From the NCBI GenBank assembly GCA_028564925.1, contig CM053028.1:626271380-626335379 (forward strand): DNA of 64,000 nt, written 5' to 3'. The translations under genes were made by a program, and so were the position numbers. Origin of the DNA: Lithobates sylvaticus (taxonomy: Eukaryota > Chordata > Amphibia > Anura > Ranidae). The notes under the pieces were generated by a model that made no database searches, was not told the origin of the DNA, and worked only from the letters and a program-made list of their open reading frames with translations. How positions within the stretch are numbered: position 1 is the first letter of the stretch; each line of letters begins with the position of its first letter. Below, piece by piece: positions 11,343 through 21,931 of this stretch.

Positions 11343-14300
11343 ATGACCGAGTCCGGGCAGGGGGTCTCCCCCATGGAGGAACTAGGCAGACATCTAGCAG
11401 GTCTCTCCCAAGCAGTAAAAGGCCTACAGGAAGGTTACACCCGTTTGATGGAACAGGTTCAGACTTTGTCCGCTAACTCTCAAGGAACGTCTTCCACGGG
11501 ACTTCCCCAGCCACCTTCTGTAATTATGTTACCCCCAGAACCCAAGGTACCCCTACCCGAGAAGTTTGCCGGGGAACGAAGTAAGTTCCGTGCCTTCCGC
11601 AACGCATGTGAGCTTTATTTTGCCCTACAGCCACGGACTTTCTCTCTGGAAGCTACTAAGGTGGGCTTCATCATCTCCCTCCTGACAGGGGAACCCCAGA
11701 CCTGGGCCCACCGCCTGCTGGAGCAGAAAGCCGCATCCTTGGAATCCTTTAGTAGTCTCTTCTCTGCTATGTCACAACTATATGAGGACCCTCAACCCAC
11801 CGTTACGGCCGAAGTCGCATTACAGTCCTTACAGCAAGGTCGCAGAACGGCCGAGGACTATGCCGTCGAGTTCAAACGTTGGAGCTCTGATACAGAATGG
11901 AATGATGCGGCGTTACGCCATCAATTTCGCAAAGGATTATCAGACCCTCTGAAAGATGAACTGGCTCGAGTGGGGGTTCCTCCAACTTTAGATGAACTTA
12001 TCAACTTATCGGTGCAAATTGACCGCCGTCTCAGGGAAAGACGGGCCGAAAGAGCCTCCGGACCTTCTCGTCCCTTCTGGATGGTTCCCAAGGTCACCGG
12101 GCCACCCGGTGTGGCTCCTTCAGCTTCATCTACTCTAGCGACAGGAGCTCCGGAACCAATGCAGATTGGGTTGCTCAGACCTTCTTTGACTCCTGAAGAG
12201 AAGATGCGCAGACGGGCCCACAACCTGTGTCTATACTGTGGTGAACCTGGACATTATGCAAGAATGTGCCCCAACAAGACACGTAAGTGCCTGCCCTCTT
12301 CTTCCTTGTGTGCACCTGTCTTGCTTCCAACTGGCACTCACCTGGCGATCTCCATTATTTTACAGCTCTCCGGCCGGAGCATTCCAGTATCGGTCATCAT
12401 TGATTCAGGAGCATGTAGCTGCTTCATTGATCAAGCCTTCGCAACCAGTCATGGCATTCCTCTTCGACCCAAGACCCGAGGTCTTTCAGTACACCTGGCC
12501 GATGGATCCACCCTTAGTTCCGGTCCGGTAACCCAAGAAACCACACCTCTATTCGCCACTATAGACTCTCAACATCAAGAATTTCTCTGTCTGGACGTCA
12601 TACCATCTCCACTTTTTCCAATCATACTTGGAATGCCCTGGTTGCGGGCCCACAACCCCAATATCAACTGGGCCACAGGGGAAGTCCAGTTCTCTTCTGA
12701 ATATTGTCGGCAGAATTGTCAATGTCAAACCTCTGTCAAACTGGCTCCTCTTCTCTGTATGGGGTCTGATGCTGAACTCCACCAGTCCATTCCTGAACCC
12801 TACCGGGACTTTGTGGATGTATTCAGTAAAAAGGGGGCAGAAACTCTTCCTCCCCACAGGCCTTATGATTGCCCCATAGAATTACTACCTGGAACAGAAG
12901 TCCCCTTTGGAAGGATTTTTCCATTAACGGAACAGGAATTGGGCACTCTAAAAGACTACATAGATGAAAATCTAGCAAAAGGCTTCATCCGCCCCTCCAC
13001 GTCCCCGGCCGGCGCGGGCATCTTTTTTGTTGAGAAAAAGGACCACTCCCTGCGCCCTTGCATTGACTACCGGGAATTGAATAAAATTACCATCAAGAAT
13101 AGATACCCTCTACCACTGGTGCCAGAACTCTTCCAACGACTGGGGACAGCCAAAATCTTTACTAAACTGGATCTTCGCGGGGCTTACAACTTAATCCGCA
13201 TCCGAAAAGGGGACGAGTGGAAAACGGCTTTTCGCACTCGATTTGGACATTATGAGTATCTCGTCATGCCTTTTGGCCTGTGTAACGCGCCTGCTACGTT
13301 CCAACATTTTGTCAATAACATTTTCCACGATTATCTGGATCTGTACGTTATTGTTTATCTAGATGACATCTTAGTTTTTTCTACTTCTTTGAGTGATCAC
13401 CGCAGGCATGTCCGAAATGTTCTTACCCGTCTGAGACAGCATGGATTATACGCCAAACTTGAAAAGTGCAGTTTTGAAATCCACACTGTGCAATTCCTGG
13501 GATTAATTATTTCTGCTGATGGAATAAAAATGGACCCTGAAAAAGTATCCGCTATCCTGGATTGGCCAGCACCCATGGACAAAAAAGGAGTACAACGCTT
13601 CGTTGGCTTTGCCAATTTCTACAGAAAGTTTATTAAAGGTTTCTCCTCCATCATTTCCCCTATTACCGAACTCACCAAACAGGGGACCCGATTTCTCTGG
13701 ACTCCCAAGGCACAACTGGCCTTTGAAGAGCTCAAGAGACTTTTTACTTCGGCCTCCATTCTCAAACACCCAAATCCAGCTTTGCCCTTCGTATTAGAGG
13801 TTGACGCTTCCGAGATTGCAGTAGGTGCCGTGTTGTCCCAGCGACAGGGGGCCAAGGCCCTTCTTTATCCTGTGGGTTTCTTCTCTCGCAAACTGACCTC
13901 GTCAGAACGAAACTACGATGTGGGCGACAGGGAACTTCTTGCCATAAAGGTGGCATTGGAGGAATGGCGCTATCTACTCGAGGGTGCTGCGCACCCTGTT
14001 CTGGTGTACACCGATCATAAAAACTTGGAGTACCTGAGGACAGCCAAAAGATTAAGACCGCGGCAGGCCAGGTGGGCTCTATTCTTCTCGCGGTTTCAGT
14101 TCCACATAACCTATCGACCGGGTTCCAAGAACACAAAACCAGATGCTCTTTCCCGAATGTTTCTGGATACTGAACAGGCCCCACTTCCCGACACCATTCT
14201 ACCTTCTGGGAACTTCTTGCTCTTACAGGGGGATCTCATTTCTCAGATTAAACAAGCCTCTGTTGGGATGCGTCCTCTGGATGGAATGTCCGTCAAGGAC

Positions 14301-15791
14301 GGTCTGTTCTGGCATGAAGACAAAATTGTAGTACCAGAAGAATTAAGAGTGCGTGTACTAGAATTATGCCACGACCACAAACTGGCAGGGCACTTCGGCA
14401 CTCAGAAAACAACCAATCTGCTGCAACGTACTTTCTGGTGGCCTCATCTGACCCAGGATTGTAGAAGATATGTCGAGTCATGCAATGTTTGTGCACGAAA
14501 CAAAACCAGCCGGACCAGAGCCTGGGGTCTATTAAAACCTCTACCAGTCCCAGAAAGGCCATGGAATATGGTCTCAATAGACTTTATTGTCGAACTTCCC
14601 CCATCGGAGGGGTTTTCTTCTATCTTTGTCGTAGTAGACAGACTATCAAAGATGGCCCACTTCCTGCCCATGAAGGGCACCCCGTCAGCCATGGAAACAG
14701 CCAAAACATTTATCAGAGAAGTGGTGAGATTACATGGAATTCCAAAAAATATTGTTTCAGATCGTGGTGTTCAGTTCACCTCCAGATTCTGGAAGGCCCT
14801 CTGTGGATCTTTGGAAATTGAATTGGCATTCTCCTCGGCATATCACCCACAGACAAATGGACAGACTGAGAGAACTAATCAAACCCTAGAACAATATTTA
14901 CGCTGTTTTTCTACCTTCTCTCAAGATGACTGGGCCCCTCTGCTTCCCATTGCCGAATTCTCATACAACAACTCTCTACACTCATCCATCAATCAGACAC
15001 CGTTTTTTGCCAACTACGGCTACCATCCATCTTTTCTACCTCAATCAATACCTGAATGTTCAGTGCCCGCAGTATCCAAAACCTTGGATTTCTTTTCCAT
15101 TAACAATAGAGTACTGCAGGAAACCATGACCAAAGCCCAGGAAACTTACAAAAGAACCTTTGATGAAAAGAGACGTGGGGAACTCATCCTAGAACCCGGT
15201 AACCAGGTCTGGTTGTCCACCGTCAACCTGAAGCTGGCATGCCCTTCCCGGAAACTGGGTCCAAAATTTTTGGGGCCTTTTCCTGTAAAAAGGAAAATTA
15301 ACAATGTCGCTTATGAACTTGATTTGCTCGCTTCCCTAAGGATCCACCCAGTTTTCCATGTTACTCTCTTGAAACCCGTGATTCCAAACTCATTTGTTGG
15401 CCGTAGGACCGGTCCCCCCAAACCTGTCATTATCAACAACGAAGAGGAATTTGAGGTGGAATCAATCTTAGATTGTAGGAAAAGACATGGGCAGATCCAG
15501 TTTCTCATCAAATGGAAGGGGTATGGGCCCGAGGATAACTCATGGGAACCTGAAGAAAATCTACATGCCAGTGAGTTACTACGAACCTTCAAGGACTCTC
15601 ATGCTTCTAAATTGGCGCAACTGGGCATCCGGAGGCTGCCCTTAAGGAGGGGGCACTGTCAGGAAAATCGTGTTTCCAGGCGGTTGACTGGCACGCGCCG
15701 ACGCGCGCCGACGCATGGTGGTGCGCGCGTTCCCGTGAGCGCGGGTCTGCGTGCGCGCGCGCGCTGGCGTCCAAGGGCGCGCGCCCTGTGA
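11343..15791 (+). CDS. Gag-Pol polyprotein of the chromovirus
   Basis: A single frame of 1482 codons from an ATG 13 bp after the 5' LTR. In order: a capsid-like Gag (residues ~60-250), one CCHC zinc knuckle 'CLYCGEPGHYARMC' (~295), aspartic protease 'IIDSGA' (~352), reverse transcriptase with 'YLDDILVF' (~670), RNase H 'LEVDAS' (~817), integrase with an HHCC finger and a DDE core starting 'SIDFIVELP' (~1080), and a chromodomain 'FLIKWKGYGPEDNSWEPEEN' (~1390-1410). Gag and Pol share one frame here; many relatives separate them. The last ~45 codons read into the 3' LTR. The chromodomain is known in this family to steer integration to marked chromatin. Confidence 0.93.
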   Translation: MTESGQGVSPMEELGRHLAGLSQAVKGLQEGYTRLMEQVQTLSANSQGTSSTGLPQPPSVIMLPPEPKVPLPEKFAGERSKFRAFRNACELYFALQPRTFSLEATKVGFIISLLTGEPQTWAHRLLEQKAASLESFSSLFSAMSQLYEDPQPTVTAEVALQSLQQGRRTAEDYAVEFKRWSSDTEWNDAALRHQFRKGLSDPLKDELARVGVPPTLDELINLSVQIDRRLRERRAERASGPSRPFWMVPKVTGPPGVAPSASSTLATGAPEPMQIGLLRPSLTPEEKMRRRAHNLCLYCGEPGHYARMCPNKTRKCLPSSSLCAPVLLPTGTHLAISIILQLSGRSIPVSVIIDSGACSCFIDQAFATSHGIPLRPKTRGLSVHLADGSTLSSGPVTQETTPLFATIDSQHQEFLCLDVIPSPLFPIILGMPWLRAHNPNINWATGEVQFSSEYCRQNCQCQTSVKLAPLLCMGSDAELHQSIPEPYRDFVDVFSKKGAETLPPHRPYDCPIELLPGTEVPFGRIFPLTEQELGTLKDYIDENLAKGFIRPSTSPAGAGIFFVEKKDHSLRPCIDYRELNKITIKNRYPLPLVPELFQRLGTAKIFTKLDLRGAYNLIRIRKGDEWKTAFRTRFGHYEYLVMPFGLCNAPATFQHFVNNIFHDYLDLYVIVYLDDILVFSTSLSDHRRHVRNVLTRLRQHGLYAKLEKCSFEIHTVQFLGLIISADGIKMDPEKVSAILDWPAPMDKKGVQRFVGFANFYRKFIKGFSSIISPITELTKQGTRFLWTPKAQLAFEELKRLFTSASILKHPNPALPFVLEVDASEIAVGAVLSQRQGAKALLYPVGFFSRKLTSSERNYDVGDRELLAIKVALEEWRYLLEGAAHPVLVYTDHKNLEYLRTAKRLRPRQARWALFFSRFQFHITYRPGSKNTKPDALSRMFLDTEQAPLPDTILPSGNFLLLQGDLISQIKQASVGMRPLDGMSVKDGLFWHEDKIVVPEELRVRVLELCHDHKLAGHFGTQKTTNLLQRTFWWPHLTQDCRRYVESCNVCARNKTSRTRAWGLLKPLPVPERPWNMVSIDFIVELPPSEGFSSIFVVVDRLSKMAHFLPMKGTPSAMETAKTFIREVVRLHGIPKNIVSDRGVQFTSRFWKALCGSLEIELAFSSAYHPQTNGQTERTNQTLEQYLRCFSTFSQDDWAPLLPIAEFSYNNSLHSSINQTPFFANYGYHPSFLPQSIPECSVPAVSKTLDFFSINNRVLQETMTKAQETYKRTFDEKRRGELILEPGNQVWLSTVNLKLACPSRKLGPKFLGPFPVKRKINNVAYELDLLASLRIHPVFHVTLLKPVIPNSFVGRRTGPPKPVIINNEEEFEVESILDCRKRHGQIQFLIKWKGYGPEDNSWEPEENLHASELLRTFKDSHASKLAQLGIRRLPLRRGHCQENRVSRRLTGTRRRAPTHGGARVPVSAGLRARARWRPRARAL

Positions 15792-16301
15792 TTCACACTC
15801 ACCTGTATGGACTGTTGGCGCCAATGGGGCTATTTAATCAAGCAGCACCTGCTGGCTAGTGCTGCCTGATCTTCAGTATACCTGATACTCTGCACCAGCC
15901 ACTACCTTGTTCCTGTGATATCTCCTGCTCAAGGGACCTGTATCCGCTTATCCTGTATTACATCCGGCTTACAGTGAGTTTCACCACCTGTATTGGGAAC
16001 CCCATCACCATCCCTTACCCGCTGTGTGATGTGAGTTTATCTACCGTTATTTCACCTTGCTGTCAGTGGACTCTACATACCGGAACTTTACCTTTCCACC
16101 TGTGAACCCTGCTTACCTGCACTTCACCTCATCAACAGCGGACCACCTGCACCAACTTCCGGACCCTTACATCAGGCTCCCTTACCCTTCCTGACTTCCG
16201 TGCCTCCTGTACCCACCTCCAGGGGCCGTCAGTCGGATCCGTACGGGAGACCTCCTCCTGCCCAATTGGACTCATCTGTCAGGTACGTGCCGTTTGTGAT
16301 A
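15657..16301 (+). repeat. 3' LTR of the chromovirus
   Basis: Matches the start and end of the 5' LTR and is shorter overall. It follows a purine-rich run 'aaggaggggg', the expected plus-strand primer, and is followed at once by the CTTGG target duplication. Confidence 0.9.
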
Positions 16302-16306
16302 CTTGG

Positions 16307-16984
16307 ATTTATGTCCTGGTTAATGCTCTCCCCTTTTTTTTTTGTTTTTCCGTTTACTATTGAGCCGTTATCTCTGCTGCTGCGGTCAGTTTTTACCCCA
16401 AAACAAGTTCATTTGCTAATATATTGCCCGGCTCAAAGCTTTCTCTCAGTTTTCCAATAATGATTTGCATGTGCATCCCTCCTCTAGGACATGATTGATT
16501 TAGGCAAAACATAAAAAGAAACACTCACCCCCTCCTGAAGGATCTCCATCCAATGCTTCGGCTGTTTAAGCATTTATTTCCCCTTTAGGGGAAATAAATG
16601 GTGGCTAGAGCAGGGATTCTAGGGGGGTGTCTTTTACCTCAGATGTAGATGTGGCCGTATAGATTACGATATTGCATATTCTGCGGGACTTCCAGGCTGC
16701 AGGGAGATGGGAACCAGAGGAGAAAGAGGGGGGCGGAGGGTATTAAGAAGCCGCCGAACGGCGGTGTCTCTCGGTTCTCTGCGCGCTTCAATGCCCTCGC
16801 TGAGCCGTCAATTCCGGGGACGCCGACCGTCCAATGCGGCGCATACCTCGTGCTGGGGAATCATCTCACGAGAGTCACGCCGCCTCTCACTCAGCGTGCT
16901 CTCGCTCTGCTCCGCTCTAGCCACCAGCTGTCAATCAGGGCAGGCCACTCCCTCCACGAGGCCAGTCACGTCCTCACGTCCTAT
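16307..16984. other. GC-rich flank, possible PLE leader
   Basis: From about 16700 to 16980 the DNA is CpG-rich and leads directly into the first recognisable PLE codons near 17000. Upstream (16310-16650) it is AT-rich, with a perfect short hairpin 'ttatttcccc/ggggaaataa' at 16567-16596. It resembles in kind the CpG-rich block of the intact PLE near 56.6 kb, but I see no clear sequence match. No gene. Confidence 0.4.
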
Positions 16985-17361
16985 CCATCACCTTGGCCTC
17001 TGTTTCTGTCCAAATAAAACCATTGACAACTTTAAAAAGATCAAAGACATCAACTTATTTGCAAGAAATCTTTTATTTAAAAGTATGTATAAAAAACAAT
17101 CTGTACAACAGCAACCAGTTGCGCCTAACCTGACAGAAGCTGATTTCAGGGCCTTGAGGGACCCAAATCAGCTTCTATTAGAAAATGCATGTATGGACAC
17201 ATGGGAGGAAGAAGGTGATAGTGAGGACAGTATTGAGGAGATCCCTCAAAAGGACTCCCATGGGAAGAAAGATTTTCAAAAGAAAATCAAACTAATTCCC
17301 CCCACTCAACCAAAGTCCTGCTCTGTCCCTTTTTGTTAAACTTACATCTAAAGAAATTCAA

Positions 17362-17970
17362 ATGATAAGCAAAACCAGGACATTAGCCCAAAATCTCAAC
17401 GTGGAACAAAATAATGCATTAAAATCACTAAAAAACAATGTTGAAATCACCATCAAGGCATCCGATAAAGGGGGAAACATCGTTTTGATGGATAACTCCA
17501 TGTATGAGTCCATGTGTTTAAAAATCCTTAGTAATAAAGACTGTTACCGAAAAATGTCTGCTTCTTTAGCAGAAAAATTCAATCAGGAATTTTACGATTT
17601 AGTTGATGAGGCCCATAGATCTGGAGCAATCACTATAGAAATGTTAGACTTCATACGTACAAGACATTCACGTATTCCAACAATGTACGCACTACCCAAG
17701 GTGCATAAAGACCTTAAAAATCCCCCGGGAAGACCCATCATCTCAGGAAATGGGAGTATATCTGAGGGAATCAGTCAAGTCATAGATGATTACCTCAGAC
17801 CACATGTACTTGAATTGGCATCCTACACAAAGGATACGATTCATTTACGATCTAGGGGTAGCTGTTGTTGGACGAATTCTCCAACAAAGATCGACTACGG
17901 AGTGGAAGTTCAACAATTTCGTGTTGGAAATGTTGGACTTCATACTCAGACACAATATTGTTTTGTTTAA
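17362..17970 (+). pseudogene. PLE-1 reverse transcriptase, N-terminal part
   Basis: Aligns by eye with residues ~165-375 of the intact PLE ORF2, including the 'KASDKGGNIV' and 'ALPKVHK' blocks that characterise Penelope-type RTs. The homology stops at the TTAA where the next element is inserted. This copy is not functional. Confidence 0.8.
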
Positions 17971-18204
17971 CCACTTACCCACTGGGCACTTAAACCCCCT
18001 TCCTAACCAGACCAATTTTCAGCTTTCGGTCAGTCATGCAACACTGAACCCAAATTAATTTTGTGACTTTTTTTCACACAAATAGATCTTTCTTTTGGTG
18101 GTATTTAATCACTGCTGGGTTTTTTAATTTTTGCGCTATAAATCAAAATATACTGAAAATTCGGTAAAAAATAAATAAAAATTCTTTGTTTCTATTAAAA
18201 TTTA

Positions 18205-18780
18205 TTGCAGAGTATTGCAGAGTATTGGCAGAGTATTGGCAGAGTATTGGCGAGTATTGGCGAGTATTGGCAGAGTATTGGCAGAGTATTGGCGAGTATT
18301 GGCAGAGTATTGGCAGAGTATTGGCGAGTATTGCAGTGTTGCAGTGTTGCAGTGTTGCACAGTGGTGGCAGAGCATTGCAGTGGTGGCAGAGCGTTGCAC
18401 AGTGGTGGCAGAGCGTTGCACAGTGGGGGCAGAGCGTTGCACAGTGGTTACAGAGTTTTGCACAGTGGGGGCAGAGCATTGCACAGTGGTGGCAGAGCGT
18501 TGCACAGTGGTGGCAGAGCGTTGCACAGTGGTTGCAGAGCGTTGAACAGTGGTTGCAGAGCGTTGCACAGTGGTTGCAGAGCGTTGCACAGTGGGGGCAG
18601 AGCGTTGCACAGTGGTTGCAGAGCATTGCACAGTGGTTGGTGGCAGAGCATTGCACAGTGGTTGCAGAGCATTGCACAGTGGTTGGTGGCAGAGCATTGC
18701 ACAGTGGTTGGTGGCAGAGCATTGCACAGTGGTGGCAGAGCATTGCACAGTGGTGGCAGAGTATTGCACAGCGCTGTGGG
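18205..18780 (+). repeat. Two-part minisatellite inside the TTAA element
   Basis: 18205-18335 is an array of 'gcagagtattg' and 'gcgagtattg' units (10-12 bp). 18336-18775 is an array of ~21-bp units built on 'gcagagcgttgcacagtgg'. The second unit looks like an expanded form of the first. Long frames open on both strands here are only translations of the repeat. Confidence 0.9.
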
Positions 18781-18833
18781 CACTACACATCCAGCCCACA
18801 GCGCTGGTCCCTTCCCCCCCCCCCTCTCCGCTT

Positions 18834-19140
18834 CTCTCCTCTCTGTACCGATCGGTACAGAGAGGAGAGGGAGGAACCGGCGTCATGACGTGACGCCGGT
18901 TTGTGTACATGTGATCGCTCCGTCATTTGACGGAGCGATCACGTGGTAAACGGCCGCTATCAGCGGCCGTTTACCGTGATCCGTGATGCGCCGGGTCCTC
19001 GGGACCCGGCGGTCATGGTTGTTCCCGAGTGTGTGCCCCAGGGGGCGCGCGGGAGCAAGTTTCTGGGAGGACGTCCTACGGACGTCCTCCCAGGATAAGC
19101 CGACTGCGCTGTAGCCGTCTTTTGACTATAGCGCGGTCGG
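18834..19140. repeat. Chain of perfect hairpins in the TTAA element
   Basis: Consecutive inverted repeats: a 36-bp perfect palindrome (18834-18869); arms 18876-18885/18891-18900; 15-bp arms 18911-18925/18928-18942; 14-bp arms 18945-18958/18962-18975; 9-bp arms 18990-18998/19002-19010; 14-bp arms 19063-19076/19080-19093; and an imperfect stem near 19100-19139. Loops are 0-5 nt in the perfect stems. The stems have unrelated sequences, so this is a row of separate hairpins, not a tandem repeat. Confidence 0.9.
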
Positions 19141-19314
19141 CATGTGGTTAAAGGATCCCACTACCTCCAGGTGCAAGGTTTGGCTATGGGGACGTGCTGT
19201 GCACCCTCATATGCCAACTTGTACCTGGGGGAGTGGGAGACGAATTTCTTATCTAATGACTAACTGACAATTTTTACTGAACACATCGTTCTATGACAAG
19301 ATTACATAGACAAT

Positions 19315-20367
19315 GTGTTTTTAGTGTGGAATGGTTCAGAGACAATGTTGAAACAATGTTTGGCAACAATGAATAAAAATACTTATAATCTTTTCTTCAC
19401 AATGGTATACGATCATTGCAAAATACATTTTTTGGACGTTTCCATCATGAAGGATACCCTTGGTAAACTAACTACTCAGCTGTATAGAAAGGAAACCGCT
19501 GGCAATATGTTATTGCATGCTGGAAGTTTCCATCCTGAGCCCCTTAAAAGATCAATACCCTATAGTCGACTACTCAGAATTAAGCGGAATTGTACAACAG
19601 ATGAAGCCTTTCAACTGGAGGCAGACAAACTTAGCACAAGATTACTAAGTAGAGGATACACAAAATTGTGTCTTAGAAAGGCATTCAATCGGGTAAAGAA
19701 TCAAGACAGACATGAATTACTTTTTAGGAAAAAAACTAAAAAGGCTGATGATACCACGAGGATTATATTACGTTATTCCAATGAACACAAAAAAGTAAGG
19801 CAGATTCTCACCAAACATTGGCCAATATTGACGAATGATCCGGCATTGTCTGACTTAATCACCACCATTCCACAAATCACGTTCAGGAAGGCGGGTTCCA
19901 TTAGGGGTCTTTTGACCCAGAGTGAATACAGAGGCAGTTCACGTCTGGACCCCTGTAAAACCTGGGGTACGTACCCCTGTGGTTTATGCTCTTTCTGTGG
20001 GGTGATAGGTAAACGTACATCATTCAAGCTGCCCAATGGGGAAGACTTTCAACTTAAACACTTCGCAAATTGCAAAACCAAAGGAGTCATTTATCTTCTC
20101 CAATGCGAATGTGGAGCCTTCTACATTGGGAAGACTAAACAAGAACTAAGCCAGCGGGTCAGCAAACATCTCTTCAGCATGAAAATCTGTAATCTTTATC
20201 TCCCATTAGGCAGACATGTGGCCAAACGACATGGCTATAGGATGCCTTCCATTAATTTTACCGTGATAGACCGGATACACATACCGGTCAGTGTTGCCAA
20301 CCGTCAGTATTTTTACTGGCAGCCAGTAAAAAACAGGCAATTTTCTCCTGCCAGTAAATGCCAGTAA
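19315..20367 (+). pseudogene. PLE-1 RT C-terminus and GIY-YIG endonuclease
   Basis: Matches the intact PLE ORF2 from the end of the RT to the nuclease: 'LYRKETAGNMLLHAGSFHPE', the 'CGLCSFC' metal-binding-like pair, and 'GVIYLLQCECGAFYIGKTKQ', with the GIY-YIG motif realised as V-I-Y...F-Y-I-G. The nuclease C-terminus is split by the hAT MITE at 20289 and resumes after 20981. Confidence 0.85.
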
Positions 20368-20973
20368 AAAGAAAAGGTTGCCAGTAAAATATATGTCTGT
20401 GGCGCTCGGCCCGGTGACAGCTGAGACCATACGAGTGCCTGATACAGTGTATTTGGGCGGCTCTGGTAGGGCCTGAACATGTCCTGTGATGTCATGGTGC
20501 AAGGGAGCCAAGCAGAGTGGCCAGAGCCTTGTGTGTGGGTCTGCGGGATGGGAGCAAGGCAGGCCAGGAGCGGGAACATCAGTGCTGTTTGGACTGGAGG
20601 GACCACCAGGCTTGGAGAGAGACTGTCACTGTGACTCAGTAGGGGACGTGTCATGTCGGTAATCTGTACTGCTGCACACTGCTGTCAGTATCACCGTGAG
20701 AGTCAATCTCATGTGTGTGCCGCCCATTCTAATTTCTTCCCCTCTTGTCCCTGAGCTACTTACTTAATATATTGAAAATAAAATAAGAAATATGTTGTTT
20801 GCCTTAAATCACACTGCTAATTACATATTGCACTTGTTTGTAGCCTAAATAGTGAAATTTGTACGTAAAACTGTAATTTTGTAACTTTTGGAAATGCCAG
20901 TAAAAACTTGGCTGTGCCAGTAAATTTTGGGTGTTGTGTCAGTAAATTTCAATCTGTTAGGTTGGCAACACTG
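20289..20973. mobile_element. hAT-type MITE inside PLE-1
   Basis: Ends CAGTGTTGCCAACC and GGTTGGCAACACTG are perfect inverted repeats of 14 bp. A perfect 8-bp target duplication ATACCGGT flanks it (20281-20288 and 20974-20981). The CAG...CTG ends and 8-bp duplication are hAT hallmarks. There is no coding. 'gccagtaaa' words recur near both ends. It splits the C-terminus of the PLE-1 nuclease. Confidence 0.95.
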
Positions 20974-21931
20974 ATACCGGTGCGAGGAGGGGACTGGAAC
21001 AAAATACTTTTACAGTGGGAAATGTGCTGGATAAAGGTATTTAGATGCCACTACCCCTCCAGGATTGAATGAGATGGAAAGTTTCAGGCCATTCCTAGAT
21101 GGCTTTAGCTCAGGCAAAACCGACTAATATCGCAAATACACCGAATGGACCATACAATATCTGTGAACCATGCATTCTTAGATTGGTTTGATTAGGTGTT
21201 TCCATCCATGAATTCACTTTGAGAAATACATCGGCCATTTACTCGGTTCTTTCCCCCTTTCTTCCCCCTCCCTGGGTCTTGGACCTGACTGGATGGGGAG
21301 CATCCTCTTGAGTTTATCTAAATTATATAGGGGTTTTTCTAATCTATTTCATATGTCTTTTGTTTATTATATTGTATATTATTTACTGTTTGTATGTATA
21401 TGTTTTTGTCTCCGTTTATTTATTTTTTCAGGATTGGTGACGCTCCCCGAGGTCCAGGCACTTATCGAAGGTTGATCAAATTCACTGCATTCCCGGCACA
21501 CGTAAGCCCACTCTATTGTATGGGTGGGCATCCCTGATTTTGCATTTTGGATCGTAGAGGGGCTACTGTCATTGGCCCCTCCATTCTCCAAAAAATTTGC
21601 ATATCAGGGTTATATCCTGTGTCGGGTGGTTTTAGTTTTGTCTCATGTACACATGTCACACTAGACTTGCATATTTTGGGTCGTTTGTGTGATATGTGGT
21701 AACAATATGTGCATACCATCCACCCTTTTCCTCTGTTCCACTATCTGACGACCTATGTCTCGGGGATTATTTATCCTTGAGTTTACTGTCTGGGGCCCAT
21801 TTACAAAATTAATAAAATATATTTTTGCAAATAACAAAATATTATTCCCAAAGATAATTCAACTGTGGGGTTGCATTATTTATCTACGTACAAGCTATAC
21901 TTCACTCAATTGTTCATTATGATAATGGCAG

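Larger units (their letters stand above)
10500..16301 (+). mobile_element. Ty3/Gypsy chromovirus (sushi-like), looks whole
   Basis: An LTR retrotransposon with 5' LTR 10500-11329, one long gag-pol frame 11343-15791, a purine tract (near 15646-15653) and 3' LTR 15657-16301. A 5-bp direct repeat CTTGG flanks it (10495-10499 and 16302-16306). The LTRs begin TGTC and end GATA. They differ in length (830 and 645 bp) but look almost identical where they align, so the insertion is young. No envelope gene is present. The primer-binding site right after the 5' LTR was not recognised. The pol order RT-RNase H-integrase plus a C-terminal chromodomain places it with the vertebrate chromoviruses. It looks whole apart from the LTR length difference. 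Confidence 0.93.
17967..19151. mobile_element. TTAA-flanked non-autonomous DNA element, copy 1
   Basis: Bounded by TTAA on both sides (17967-17970 and 19148-19151), with inverted ends CCACTTACCCAC and CCACATGCCGAC. The PLE reading frame meets the left TTAA and resumes right after the right one, so one TTAA was duplicated, as piggyBac-type transposases do. It contains no transposase. In order: a conserved left end ('accaattttcagc', 'tttcttttggtggtattt'), a minisatellite (18205-18780) and a chain of hairpins (18834-19140). Assignment to piggyBac rests on the TTAA and is an inference. Confidence 0.85.
16985..21860 (+). mobile_element. Penelope-like element (PLE-1), broken, with two insertions
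   Basis: Coding homology to the intact PLE at 55.5-60.8 kb runs in order along the plus strand. The N-terminal 'FCPNKTIDNFKKIKDINLF' is near 17005. The RT blocks 'ASDKGGNIVLMD' and 'YALPKVHKDLKNPPGRPIIS' lie near 17460-17750, and '[18 protein letters not shown]' near 19160. The C-terminal GIY-YIG nuclease 'GVIYLLQCECGAFYIGKTKQ' is near 20080. A TTAA element (17967-19151) and a hAT MITE (20289-20973) are inserted in it. The copy is broken in several further places and is clearly older than the intact unit. The 3' UTR and end near 21860 are approximate. Confidence 0.85.

Noticed and set aside
18143-18949. Several overlapping long frames on both strands, cysteine/histidine-rich or 'WQS' repeats
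   Set aside because: They are translations of the 21-bp and 11-bp minisatellite. They are open on both strands because the unit length is a multiple of three and has no stops.
21745-21760. Hammerhead CTGACGA box in the PLE-1 3' part
   Set aside because: The box is there, but no GAAA partner or pairing helices follow.
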